Part shown: positions 8,704-16,059 of the stretch, in pieces
Position numbering within the stretch: position 1 is the stretch's first letter
Layout of the letters: each line of letters opens with the position of its first letter
Assembly (NCBI GenBank): GCA_020072815.1
Contig: JAIQGE010000023.1
Location: 62,001-126,000, forward strand
Length of the DNA: 64,000 nt
Direction of reading: 5' to 3'
Origin: Terriglobia bacterium
GTDB lineage: Bacteria > Acidobacteriota > Terriglobia > Terriglobales > Acidobacteriaceae
Program-made: the position numbers and the translations under genes
The notes under the pieces: model-generated
Databases searched by the model: none
What the model was told of the DNA's origin: nothing
What the model saw: the letters and a program-made list of their open reading frames with translations, nothing else

Positions 8704-10029
8704 TCATGCAAATGGCTGTGGCCATTGGTTTAATCTCTCTTCCGGATGGACCGGATAGCCCATCTGTTCCGGCCCTTCATAAAGGCGCGGATGTGCGAGA
8801 TAGCGTGCGCGATAGTGAAAAGCGAGCGGCTGGAGGCGCGGTATCAATACCCGCACCACGCGCATGCCTGCTCGCAAGGCTTCGTCCGTGCTCAGATCAA
8901 CGGCGAATGCCTCAAGCTGTTTCTGCTTGAGCCTATCCAGCACCGTGCGCAAGGCCTGCCTGGAATCCGCGTTGGACATGCCAGGCATTTCACTCAAGAG
9001 CCGCGTGCGGCCGGAGTGCACAAGGAAATCGAATGCACCGGCCTGTTCAGCGCGCGCCATGTAGCTGGCGCCATGGAATATTTCCGTGAACTCCTCCAGG
9101 TTTTCGGGGGTGGGCCTGGGTTGCCGGAAGGCTATCCGGCCCGCGGCCATTTCACGAATCGAACCCATTACGGCCGTTGCGGGATCAAGCGACGTGCTGC
9201 AAGAGACGAGGGTCGTCACTCGCCTGTTCGCCGGGGACAACTGCAAGCCGTAGACGGTCGGAAGCCCCACGTCTGTCGTGGCATCGAAAAACATGTACTC
9301 CAGTTCCTTGCATGCACGCTGGTACCGCTCCAAAAATGAGGCCAGCTCTCCGGAGAAGAGATCGAGTTCAAGGCGCGGAAGTGGAAGCTGCTGGAGCCAA
9401 GTGAGGCTGATGGCATCGCGCTCCACCACCTCCAGAATGCCCGCCAGCAATGCAGACTCCAACGTGGTGTGTGCGGCGCAGCCGGTGGAGATCGGAAACC
9501 AGATTCGTTCGCCCGGCCCTTCGATTCCGGCATAGAGATAAATCATTATCACCGGCAGATAGACCTGCCTGCCGTCAAAAAGCGAGATACCTTTCACCCA
9601 TCGAATTGGAAGGGCCTTATCCGGCAACAGGAGAGGGCATCTCGGATTTGAGAGTTCGTTGGCGCTGCATCGAGGAATAATCGAGAGGTCCAGTGCCGCG
9701 CCTCCCAGTTCATTGGCGCTGGCGCGGATAAACTGGTCATCGGTCAAAACGCAGGCGCAATATCTCTCCAAGGCTTCCGCTTTTGCCCGGACAGCGGCGG
9801 CAGGCTCGCTCAGGCCAACTCCCGCTCCCTCCACTGATTCGCGCACATGGGGACCGCGCCGTTTCCTGCCCACATTGGACCAGACCTGTCCCACGTCGCC
9901 GAGCCGCTCAATCCTCGTGAAAAGAAGCGGCTCGTCCGATGCGGCGCGAAAGCGCGTGAATCCGCCGAGCAACCCTCCGAGCGGTTGGAATAAACCATTC
10001 AATTTATCGGGTTGATGACCGGGATCCAT
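8704..10029 (-). CDS. YcaO-family cyclodehydratase
   Basis: A 441-residue YcaO protein. It shows the ATP-binding signatures KAEALERYCA (near residue 88), ILEVVERDAISL (near 203) and SIREMAAGRI (near 298). It ends NQWPQPFA; a proline-rich C-terminus of this kind is found in azoline-forming YcaO enzymes, where it inserts into the active site. The reaction is ATP-dependent cyclodehydration of Cys, Ser or Thr in a precursor peptide, and the neighbouring E1-like proteins supply leader binding. The gene starts with an ATG preceded by AAGGGTGGG and is the first gene after the regulated promoter at 10078-10141, so it opens an operon that runs through the E1, SagB and sulfation genes. Confidence 0.92.
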   Translation of the reverse strand: MDPGHQPDKLNGLFQPLGGLLGGFTRFRAASDEPLLFTRIERLGDVGQVWSNVGRKRRGPHVRESVEGAGVGLSEPAAAVRAKAEALERYCACVLTDDQFIRASANELGGAALDLSIIPRCSANELSNPRCPLLLPDKALPIRWVKGISLFDGRQVYLPVIMIYLYAGIEGPGERIWFPISTGCAAHTTLESALLAGILEVVERDAISLTWLQQLPLPRLELDLFSGELASFLERYQRACKELEYMFFDATTDVGLPTVYGLQLSPANRRVTTLVSCSTSLDPATAVMGSIREMAAGRIAFRQPRPTPENLEEFTEIFHGASYMARAEQAGAFDFLVHSGRTRLLSEMPGMSNADSRQALRTVLDRLKQKQLEAFAVDLSTDEALRAGMRVVRVLIPRLQPLAFHYRARYLAHPRLYEGPEQMGYPVHPEERLNQWPQPFA

Positions 10030-10077
10030 AGCCCACCCTTGTTCGGTTCACGCAGAAGCCTTACGAATGTAGCGGAG

Positions 10078-10141
10078 ATTCTATCGTTCAAATTTGATTT
10101 TCATAGAGCGTGAGCTACACAGTTTGGACATTGATTGGACA
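10078..10141 (-). promoter_or_regulatory. Predicted regulated promoter of the ycaO operon
   Basis: On the minus strand TGTCCAATCAATGTCCAAA (10141-10123) contains two direct TGTCCAA copies 11 bp apart, about one helical turn. After exactly 39 bp comes TAGAAT (10083-10078), a likely -10 box, and the ycaO ATG is 48 nt further on. The same layout recurs upstream of the precursor gene (15996-16059). No good -35 box is seen, as expected for an activator-dependent promoter. The nearby AraC-type gene (15999-16442) is the obvious candidate activator. Confidence 0.65.
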
Positions 10142-10248
10142 TAAGTGGAAGAAGCTGAGGCAGGCTCTTGAACGGTTGTTTGTTTCCATAAACTGCGCAA
10201 AAGCCCGCGCGCCTTTGATGGCCTGACATGCCGCCAGGCCATCGCCAC

Positions 10249-11385
10249 TTACGGAACGGCAAACGCCATAGTGGGAGTTTGGCCAACCTGAAGCTGCCGG
10301 ACGGCTTTGCCGGCAGCCACATCAATGACCGTCACCGCGGCCTTATCAGGGCTGACCGCATACAGGGTTTTTCCATCGCCACTCATGGTAAGAGTATAGA
10401 AACGGACGTTCGTGGGAATGCTTCCCTTGGGGGACAGCGTTGCAGGATCCACCGCGGTCACCTCGTCGTACGCGCTGGAATAGACGTCGCCCGAGGTCGC
10501 CTGGTCGCCGAAAAATACGGTCGAGTTGTCCTTGGCCAGCAAGCCTTTTTGCATGCCCAGGTAGCGCTTCAAGTCCGTGGCCGGAGCAGCCGAGTTGACC
10601 CTGCCCTGCTGGCGGTCCACCACCAGGTGAGCGCCGTTGGCGGCGAACAGGCCGACCTTTTGCGAAGGATCCAGGAAAGCCAACTGCCATTGGCGCGACC
10701 GCGTGGTGCGCTCCGGGGTGGCGGTAATCCCTCTGGTCTTGGTGGTGGCGTCGGAATCGCCGAACGTGATGTCTCTTACCACGGAGCTATAGTTGCAAAC
10801 CACGGCTGCCTTCAGGTCCTCCGCCGAGGGAAGTATCAGCATGCCCGGACAATTGGGCAAAAGGGCGTGCGCGGGCAGGAATTGCCTGGTCGTGGTGTTG
10901 AACGCCGACAGATAAAATTCCCCGTAGCCGAGCCAACGCCCCTTGAGCATGTAAATCCATTTCCCGGATGGCGCCATGGCCATTCGGGTCGGGTATGCGG
11001 GCATGGTCGCATTGACCGCATCAGGATTGGTCATGGAAGCCACCCGGTTTCCGGAGCTGTCATAAATCTCGAGGCGATTGTCTACATTCCCTGCGACCCA
11101 ATACTGCGAAGTAACGTAGAGCGCGCTGCCGTCCGGAGCCATAGTCATGTCCGGCGATGTACCCGCCGTTATCGTGCGAATCACCGTGCCCTGGGCGGGA
11201 TCCACCAAGAGGATGCTGGAGGTGGGGCCAAGTTTCTGGGTGTCGAGAACGTAGAGCAATCCCGACTTTGCAGCGCCAGTCTGCGACCAGCCGCTCCAGG
11301 TCCCAAGCAGCACCATCGCAATTAATGAAATCCATGTATGCACTTTGCGTGCTTTGCCTTTCGCCGTATCGAAACTCATAGCCAT
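10249..11385 (-). CDS. Secreted beta-propeller, methylamine dehydrogenase heavy chain (MauB)-like
   Basis: A 378-residue protein with an N-terminal signal (hydrophobic ISLIAMVLLGTWSGWSQ) followed by repeated propeller strands (LLYVLDT, SILLVDPAQG, MTMAPDGSALYVTS, MAMAPSGKWIYML, LTMSGDGKTLYAVSP, VTVIDVAAGKAVRQL). Size, a segment like NRLEIYDSSGN followed by PTRMAMAPSGK, and the ending RQLQVGQTP fit the seven-bladed heavy chain of methylamine dehydrogenase, which pairs with the MauA light chain; a generic YVTN-type propeller is the alternative. It is the last gene of the mau-like set (mauE-mauD-mauA-mauF-mauB order), which supports the MauB reading. AAGGAG precedes two close ATGs (11385 and 11379); the second has better spacing. 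Confidence 0.7.
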   Translation of the reverse strand: MAMSFDTAKGKARKVHTWISLIAMVLLGTWSGWSQTGAAKSGLLYVLDTQKLGPTSSILLVDPAQGTVIRTITAGTSPDMTMAPDGSALYVTSQYWVAGNVDNRLEIYDSSGNRVASMTNPDAVNATMPAYPTRMAMAPSGKWIYMLKGRWLGYGEFYLSAFNTTTRQFLPAHALLPNCPGMLILPSAEDLKAAVVCNYSSVVRDITFGDSDATTKTRGITATPERTTRSRQWQLAFLDPSQKVGLFAANGAHLVVDRQQGRVNSAAPATDLKRYLGMQKGLLAKDNSTVFFGDQATSGDVYSSAYDEVTAVDPATLSPKGSIPTNVRFYTLTMSGDGKTLYAVSPDKAAVTVIDVAAGKAVRQLQVGQTPTMAFAVP

Positions 11386-11459
11386 GAACTCCTTCTTAGG
11401 TTGCTGTCATCCAGCCTTTTAGGTTCGCATTGCAGCGTCTGTGCTGAATGTTTCCAAAA

Positions 11460-12266
11460 TTATTTCACACCCAAGGTGATCAGGAACACCCCTGTTATCG
11501 CCAGAGCCACGGCGCTGGTGATGAAAGATGCCGGCCACCATAGCTGGGTTATAGAGTTATACCTACCCTGCTTTTCCTGGTCTCCTTTCGCTGCGAGATA
11601 CAGCGCCCACAAGGGAAAGTTCCGGGACAATGCGTAAATTACCATGACGGTGATGCCCCAGCGAATACCTCCGGCCAACACCACCCATCCCATCACCAGA
11701 TAGAGCGCATTGGTAATCCTGGTCAGGAAACCCGCGCCCAGACATAGTCCGAAGAAAACCGCCGCCATGGCTTCGGGCATCTTCACCAGCCAGATGCGAG
11801 GCACCTGCCAGGTTGACTCTGGTAGGTGCAGTTGAGTTAACCGGGCGGCCCGCAGGGCCAGGAGGAACGCTACCACACCGATGAAGACGTTCACCGCCGC
11901 CATTCGCCCGTTCACCAATCGCTGCATCAGGTTTCCCAGCCCACCCAGGACAAGCCCGCCGATCAAACCGCCTATTAGGCTGCCGCCCGTGTGGGCCAGG
12001 AGCACAACCGGCATCTTTCTCCCACCTGCTTCTTTCCCGTAGACCACGGGAATCATGGTCCCGGCCATGGAGCCCCCTCAAGGAGACCAGAGCGCCGCAA
12101 TGCCGGCCCAAAAAGCCAGGCATCCCATGACCCAGAACGATCCCACGTGCGGAAACCAATAAGCTACAAATAAGGCGACGCAGCTCATGATTCCCAGCAA
12201 CGCCAAGCGGCGGCGCCTGCTGGGCATGGTAACCGCGTAGGTCGTAGCTTCACAAGAGTGCGTCAT
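11460..12266 (-). CDS. MauF/CcdA-like membrane protein with in-frame UGA (possible selenocysteine)
   Basis: Two open frames, 12266-12081 and 12077-11460, lie in the same reading frame and are separated only by a TGA (12080-12078). Read through, they give 268 residues with about six membrane segments. The join reads AALWSP-(UGA)-GGSMAG, and the UGA sits where DsbD/CcdA/MauF-type proteins have the Pro-Cys of their first redox helix. A partner Cys is kept in the later helix (FFGLCLGAGFLT). A hairpin lies 18-36 nt after the UGA. This fits a selenocysteine codon. The alternatives are a nonsense mutation, or restart at the ATG 12068, which does have GAGGGGG upstream. Role: such proteins move reducing or oxidising equivalents across the membrane for MauA disulfides. 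It starts 6 nt after the mauA stop. Confidence 0.65.
12042..12060 (-). promoter_or_regulatory. SECIS-like hairpin downstream of in-frame UGA
   Basis: On the minus strand GACCATG, loop ATTCC, CGTGGTC forms a seven-pair stem with one G-T pair. It begins 18 nt after the UGA at 12080-12078. Opening the top pair leaves a seven-base loop with G first. Position and loop G agree with the general bacterial SECIS pattern, but the pattern is loose and no folding calculation was done. Confidence 0.4.
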
Positions 12267-12272
12267 AGGTCC

Positions 12273-12815
12273 CTAGAACCCAAATGGTCCGTTGCACGCG
12301 TTGCATGGCCCACCCGCGGTTACGATCGTGCACGCATAGGGCGCGCCAAAGGGGTAAACCGTGATCTGAATGCCCTGATTGCAGCCGTTGCTGCAAGGTG
12401 TGCCCCTGCAGGCGCTGAGATTGGTCGACGAAGTCCCAATGCAATCCCGATATGCGAACTGGGTGCCGTTTTGGCACTGGCAGGTGGTGGAGTCAAAGCA
12501 GCATCCGAACCACGCTCCGCCCTGGGTCGTACAATTCGGACAGGTGGAAACTCCTCCGGAGCCGCCGCAGCAGCTCGAGCTCCCGGAGCACAGGTTGCCG
12601 CACATCCCGCAGGTCGTCCAGTCGCAGCTGCCAACCGGAGTCTCGTCGCAACCGAGGGACGGCAACAGAGGTACAAGGGCCAGGCCGGATAGCGAGAGCA
12701 GCGTCTTTCCTATTTTGACCATTGCTCCGCGCCGGGAGAATTTCTGCGAATGTTTAGCCAGATATCGCGCTACTCGTGCGTCTAAATTGTCCTGAATATC
12801 CCGTTCGTCATTCAT
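12273..12815 (-). CDS. Methylamine dehydrogenase light-chain (MauA)-like protein
   Basis: A 180-residue Cys-rich exported protein. The N-terminal ~50 residues carry SRRGAMVKIG plus a hydrophobic stretch ending LPSLGC, a likely Tat leader as in MauA. The mature part keeps MauA landmarks: CDWTTC, GGAWFGCCF (aligns with the SWVASCY that holds TTQ Trp57) and FAYRDC (aligns with IAYRDC). It holds 20 Cys, more than usual for MauA. The region where MauA has the second TTQ tryptophan (Trp108, IIWCFG) reads QITVYPFGAPYAC, with no Trp. It can therefore not form a standard tryptophan tryptophylquinone. Start ATG 12815 has GAGGAT upstream and follows mauD by 4 nt. No mauG is seen nearby. Confidence 0.75.
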   Translation of the reverse strand: MNDERDIQDNLDARVARYLAKHSQKFSRRGAMVKIGKTLLSLSGLALVPLLPSLGCDETPVGSCDWTTCGMCGNLCSGSSSCCGGSGGVSTCPNCTTQGGAWFGCCFDSTTCQCQNGTQFAYRDCIGTSSTNLSACRGTPCSNGCNQGIQITVYPFGAPYACTIVTAGGPCNACNGPFGF

Positions 12816-12819
12816 TTTG

Positions 12820-13479
12820 CTATCCTCGCGGTCCATTTCCGTTGACTGTTTTAGACTCCAGAGAATCCCCGTGCCCGGCCGCTGCCTGCCCCAAAGCGCG
12901 CTGATAGTACTCCACATTGCCGGAAACTCCCAGGTCGAGAGCATTCAGCAAGCTGTCGAGATGCTCCTTGCTGTTTACCAGGCCTTTGCTGCGCAAGATC
13001 CCCTCACGGTCGATTAGGAGAGCGTAGGGAGCGGTAAATACCATCATGCCGAAAGCAAAATCCTTAGAGAAGATGTACGGGAGGTGCGACAGTCCATGTT
13101 TTTTGGCGTAGCGTTTGTTGCTTTCCGCGTCGCCGTTGAAAGTGGCCAGCACCACGGAGATATGCCGCTCCTGCCGCACCAGGGCCACGATCGCCGGAGC
13201 GAGCTGCTCGCAGACCGAACATCCTTCGGATAGAAAGAGCACCAGCGTGTTTTTCTCGTTGGAAGGCACCTGTACCTTGTTGGCATAAATGTCTTCTATT
13301 TCGAATTTCTGAACTGCGCGTCCCACCTGTGGGCCTACTCTGGTTGCCTTGGCTCCAGCCGGCAAAATGCGCCCATGCAGGAGAGCAATCTGGCGAGTCA
13401 TAACCAGAATAGCCACGCACAACAGCAACAGCAGGACCCAAGCCGCGATGTAAGAGCCCACAAAGAGACTCGACGCCAT
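12820..13479 (-). CDS. MauD-like membrane-anchored thioredoxin-fold protein
   Basis: A 219-residue protein with one N-terminal membrane helix (AAWVLLLLLCVAILVM) and a periplasmic thioredoxin-like domain. The redox motif is EGCSVCEQL near residue 93, followed by TAPYALLIDREGI and a cis-Pro region. Size, topology and position between the mauE and mauA homologues fit MauD, which helps form the many disulfides of MauA. It lies 10 nt after mauE and 4 nt before mauA. The C-terminal ~40 residues, rich in Gly, Ser and Asn, look like a flexible tail. Confidence 0.8.
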   Translation of the reverse strand: MASSLFVGSYIAAWVLLLLLCVAILVMTRQIALLHGRILPAGAKATRVGPQVGRAVQKFEIEDIYANKVQVPSNEKNTLVLFLSEGCSVCEQLAPAIVALVRQERHISVVLATFNGDAESNKRYAKKHGLSHLPYIFSKDFAFGMMVFTAPYALLIDREGILRSKGLVNSKEHLDSLLNALDLGVSGNVEYYQRALGQAAAGHGDSLESKTVNGNGPRG

Positions 13480-13489
13480 TCAAATACCC

Positions 13490-14059
13490 TCATCGATTAA
13501 GTTCGGTAAATACCACGTTATACGTTCTAAGCCTGTGAATATGCGCGAACAGCTGCCAGGCGACCAGCGCGGAGACGCCCAGGAGCATGGCATCCAGGCG
13601 CCTGAGCCCGGAGAGCGCCTGCGGCGAAGCCACTCTGAACCATCCTGCCGCCAGCATCGAAAACAGGACCAGCACTGTATTGCGAGCCACCAGCCACCAG
13701 CTGATCTCCGATTCGTCGTCGCCGGCGAAACATCCGCAGGAGATTTTGCGGCGGCCGCGCAACAGGTTGATGGCGATGGCGGCCCCGAACACGATAAAAA
13801 GAGCCATCGCGAACAGGGCAGCCGTAGCCAGCAGCGGTTGCTGCATGGCGGCCGCGAGCAACAGAACCAGCCCCAGCAGGCACTCGGTGACGGGAATGGC
13901 CCGGGAGAGAAGCAGCGCCACGCGAAGAGAAACAAGCTGAAATCCGCGGACCGCCGCTTCAAACTTGATCGGATCTCCCATCTTGGCAACGGCCGAGGCG
14001 AGCAGCAGCATTCCTGTGAATGCCTGGCAAGCCGTCATTAAGTAGCTGTTGCTGAACAT
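13490..14059 (-). CDS. MauE-like integral membrane protein
   Basis: A 189-residue protein with four membrane segments of DoxX/MauE type: ACQAFTGMLLLASAVAKM at the front, then AIPVTECLLGLVLLLAAA and later helices. A cytoplasm- or periplasm-facing loop holds RKISCGCFAGDD, the Cys-x-Cys loop typical of MauE. In methylamine-dehydrogenase clusters MauE works with MauD in light-chain maturation. The ATG at 14059 is preferred because GGAG lies about 7 nt upstream; the frame opens 30 nt earlier at a TTG. Confidence 0.82.
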   Translation of the reverse strand: MFSNSYLMTACQAFTGMLLLASAVAKMGDPIKFEAAVRGFQLVSLRVALLLSRAIPVTECLLGLVLLLAAAMQQPLLATAALFAMALFIVFGAAIAINLLRGRRKISCGCFAGDDESEISWWLVARNTVLVLFSMLAAGWFRVASPQALSGLRRLDAMLLGVSALVAWQLFAHIHRLRTYNVVFTELNR

Positions 14060-14177
14060 GGAAGTCTCCGCCTCTTGACTTTCAGTCAAAAAAATACCTG
14101 TGGTCCTGTTGCCGTATTCAATACCGTGCTTTTATGGACGCGGCCATCGACTCGTGCGTCCGACCCGAGGTGCAGGA

Positions 14178-15239
14178 TCACTGCTGCTCGTCGGCGTAGA
14201 TCCTTGCGTCCCACTTGCTCAGAGTCAGCCGCGCCTTCTGCAGATCGGCAGAGCTCATGTTTCCGGTCAATTTGGCCAGCCGGTCTCCAGCGAGCTTGTC
14301 TCCCTGCTGCGAAGCCAGGTTGTACCAGATGAACGCATACACCGGATTTGCGGGAACGCCAATACCGAGTTCAAAGGTACGTCCAAGTGCCCGCTCACCC
14401 GGACCATAGCCGGAACCCGCAGATTGCCGCAGGTATCGAGCAGCGGTAGTAAGGTCCTGCGGCACCTCTGTGCCGGCTTGCAGCATGAGCCCCAGCCGCA
14501 GTGCCGCGATGGCGTTACCCTGCGCCGCGGAATCCGTGAATAATTGGACGGCGCGGTTTGGATTTTTCTGGTCTTTCTGGAGGAATATGCGGCCCAATGC
14601 CAGCTCCGCCCATGGATCTCGCTTGGCCGCTCCTTGATTGAACAGGCTGATGGCTTTGTTCCGGTCCTTGGGAACTCCCTTACCCATCAGGTACATTCTC
14701 CCCAACCAGGCCATTGCGTTCGCATCACCCAGATCCGCCGCTTGCTGGAACAAAGATGCTGCCTGCACGTCATCATGTAGCGCTTTCTGGGCCAGCTGGC
14801 CTGCGAATCTCAAACCGACCGGATCATTGGCAGTTGCCGCCTGCGTGATAAGCGCTATTCCCTGGTCATAGTCCTTGGGCACTCCCCGGCCATACATCAT
14901 GAAGCTGCCCAACCACGCGCTGGCTTCCTGTGAGCCCTGGTTCGAGGCTGCCTTGAACCACCGGGCCGCCTCACTGTAATTTCTGGCGCGGTTGGGGCCC
15001 TGATGGTAAAACTTGGCCACTCTAATCTGCGCCTGTACGTCGCCGGCATTGGCGGCTGCGAGGTCTTTCTGGAATGCAGGGTTGGCGGTTGGGTCGTTTC
15101 CATTGCCGGGAGGGGCCTGCGTCCAGCCCGTCGACACCACGAGCGCCACAAATGCGCAGGTAATCAGGATTCCGCAAAACAACGCACTCTTTTTCCCCGG
15201 CACTTCGCGCATGGTTTCATTTCTGGTGATTCGCAACAT
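14178..15239 (-). CDS. Secreted Sel1-repeat (TPR-like) protein
   Basis: A 353-residue protein with a signal peptide (CGILITCAFVALVVSTGWTQ) followed by about six Sel1-like helical repeats, visible as DVQAQIRVAKFYHQG, GSQEASAWLGSFMMYGRGV, DANAMAWLGRMYLMGKGV and YGPGERALGRTFELGIGV. Such solenoids bind other proteins, here in the periplasm or at the envelope. It lies between the Cys-rich precursor gene and the mau-like genes on the same strand, with about 120 nt on each side, so it may be a scaffold or immunity/escort factor for the product. AAGAGGAA is about 8 nt before the ATG. Confidence 0.88.
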   Translation of the reverse strand: MLRITRNETMREVPGKKSALFCGILITCAFVALVVSTGWTQAPPGNGNDPTANPAFQKDLAAANAGDVQAQIRVAKFYHQGPNRARNYSEAARWFKAASNQGSQEASAWLGSFMMYGRGVPKDYDQGIALITQAATANDPVGLRFAGQLAQKALHDDVQAASLFQQAADLGDANAMAWLGRMYLMGKGVPKDRNKAISLFNQGAAKRDPWAELALGRIFLQKDQKNPNRAVQLFTDSAAQGNAIAALRLGLMLQAGTEVPQDLTTAARYLRQSAGSGYGPGERALGRTFELGIGVPANPVYAFIWYNLASQQGDKLAGDRLAKLTGNMSSADLQKARLTLSKWDARIYADEQQ

Positions 15240-15357
15240 TGTCTTGTTCCTCTTATCGTCCGTTCCGGGCGGCTCCGGGATCTGTTTGGTGCACCGCCGG
15301 ATATGGCCGTGATCGCCGCCTCACGGCACCAGGTTGAAGTTCCGGCAGACCAGGCGC

Positions 15358-15879
15358 TTAGTAGAAGCAGCTGGTGCAGCCTGCGCAGAAGCAGGAGAAG
15401 CAGCTGGAGCAACTGGAGCATCCGCCGCATCCCGTGCAGCCGCAACTGCAGCCGGAACATCCGGAACAACCGGAACAACCGGAACATCCAGAGCAGCTTT
15501 CAATAGGGAGTACCTGATTCGTGGAGGCACCCTGCTGCGCATTTATCAAACCGGTAACGGCGTGCAGGTCAAGAGCATCCGTTGTCAGCGACAAAGCAGC
15601 GCTCTCCATGGGAGCGCCGACTGCACTGCTGGAAACCGAAACCACACGGACGAACGGAAAAATGCCTGTGATCTCCAGGGCGTAATGCCGTTCCTCAGTT
15701 CGCGCGCTGCCCAGTTTCAGCAGCAAGCTCCGCCGGAGGTCATCCGGCACTGCGTGTTTGGACAATCCTCGAGATGAGTTGCGAAAAGGCCAGAATTGTG
15801 TAGCAACCATCCGAACGCAAACTCCGAGGAACACGATGAAAACGAGTACGCGAGTGTGGAACTTCTTAATTGTGATCAT
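15358..15879 (-). CDS. Putative TOMM-type precursor with membrane-anchored leader and Cys/Ser/Gly core
   Basis: A 173-residue protein. Residues ~8-22 form one hydrophobic segment (RVLVFIVFLGVCVRMVA), then about 100 ordinary residues follow (unrecognised; ALEITGIFPFVRVVSVSSS), and the last 46 residues are almost only Cys, Ser, Gly, Thr and Phe, beginning SCSGCSGC and ending TSCFY. I count 16 Cys, 13 Ser and 2 Thr in that tail, with Cys at about every third place. Tails like this are substrates for YcaO cyclodehydratases, one of which is encoded 5 kb downstream with the same promoter element. Start: ATG 15879 with GGGGTGG just upstream; a TTG at 15945 in frame would add 22 residues and would give a leader length like that of ycaO. 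An alternative is a structural metal-binding or disulfide-rich tail. Confidence 0.72.
   Translation of the reverse strand: MITIKKFHTRVLVFIVFLGVCVRMVATQFWPFRNSSRGLSKHAVPDDLRRSLLLKLGSARTEERHYALEITGIFPFVRVVSVSSSAVGAPMESAALSLTTDALDLHAVTGLINAQQGASTNQVLPIESCSGCSGCSGCSGCSGCSCGCTGCGGCSSCSSCFSCFCAGCTSCFY
15454..15489 (-). repeat. Four tandem 9-bp repeats inside the core-peptide coding region
   Basis: On the plus strand the unit GGAACAWCC occurs four times back to back (15454-15489), encoding part of the Ser-Gly-Cys series. Near-identical codons in tandem suggest that the tail grew or shrinks by slippage, which would vary the number of cyclisable residues between strains. Confidence 0.8.
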
Positions 15880-15963
15880 GGCCACCCCAACAATCTTTTG
15901 AACCTTTGCGACGTAGCGGTTTTGGGATTTCCTCGCAGCTGTCAAGACTCACTTGCGGTCGGG

Positions 15964-15980
15964 TCACAGTCAGACTGTGA
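15964..15980 (-). promoter_or_regulatory. Perfect inverted repeat in the precursor mRNA leader
   Basis: TCACAGTC-A-GACTGTGA forms an 8-bp perfect palindrome with one central base, between the predicted TAGAAT -10 box and either possible start codon of the precursor. It may be a repressor site just downstream of the transcription start or, less likely because the loop would be too tight, part of a larger mRNA structure. Confidence 0.45.
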
Positions 15981-15995
15981 TCTGACAGCATGTGG

Positions 15996-16059
15996 ATTCT
16001 ATTCTTTGATGACCACAGCGCAAGCAACTTGATGAGACACTTTGGATGTTGATTGGACA
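15996..16059 (-). promoter_or_regulatory. Predicted regulated promoter of the precursor operon
   Basis: On the minus strand TGTCCAATCAACATCCAAA (16059-16041) differs at 2 of 19 positions from the element upstream of ycaO. After exactly 39 bp lies TAGAAT (16001-15996). The element sits within the 3' end of the AraC-type regulator gene. The predicted leader then carries a perfect inverted repeat (15964-15980) before the start codon. Confidence 0.65.

Noticed and set aside
12320-12795. Ala/Pro-rich frames on both strands over the mauA-like gene
   Set aside because: Composition shadows of the Cys/Gly-rich coding sequence.
15164-15487. Leu/Arg-rich minus-strand frame and Ala-rich plus-strand frames over the core-peptide region
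   Set aside because: Other-frame readings of the tandem Ser-Gly-Cys repeats; no ribosome binding site.
15454-15489. Short repeats as a possible CRISPR array
   Set aside because: Units are 9 bp with no spacers and encode the core peptide in frame.
15757-15764. Third copy of the regulatory element (TTTGGACA)
   Set aside because: Only one half-site is present, inside the precursor coding region and without the second half or a TAGAAT at the right distance.
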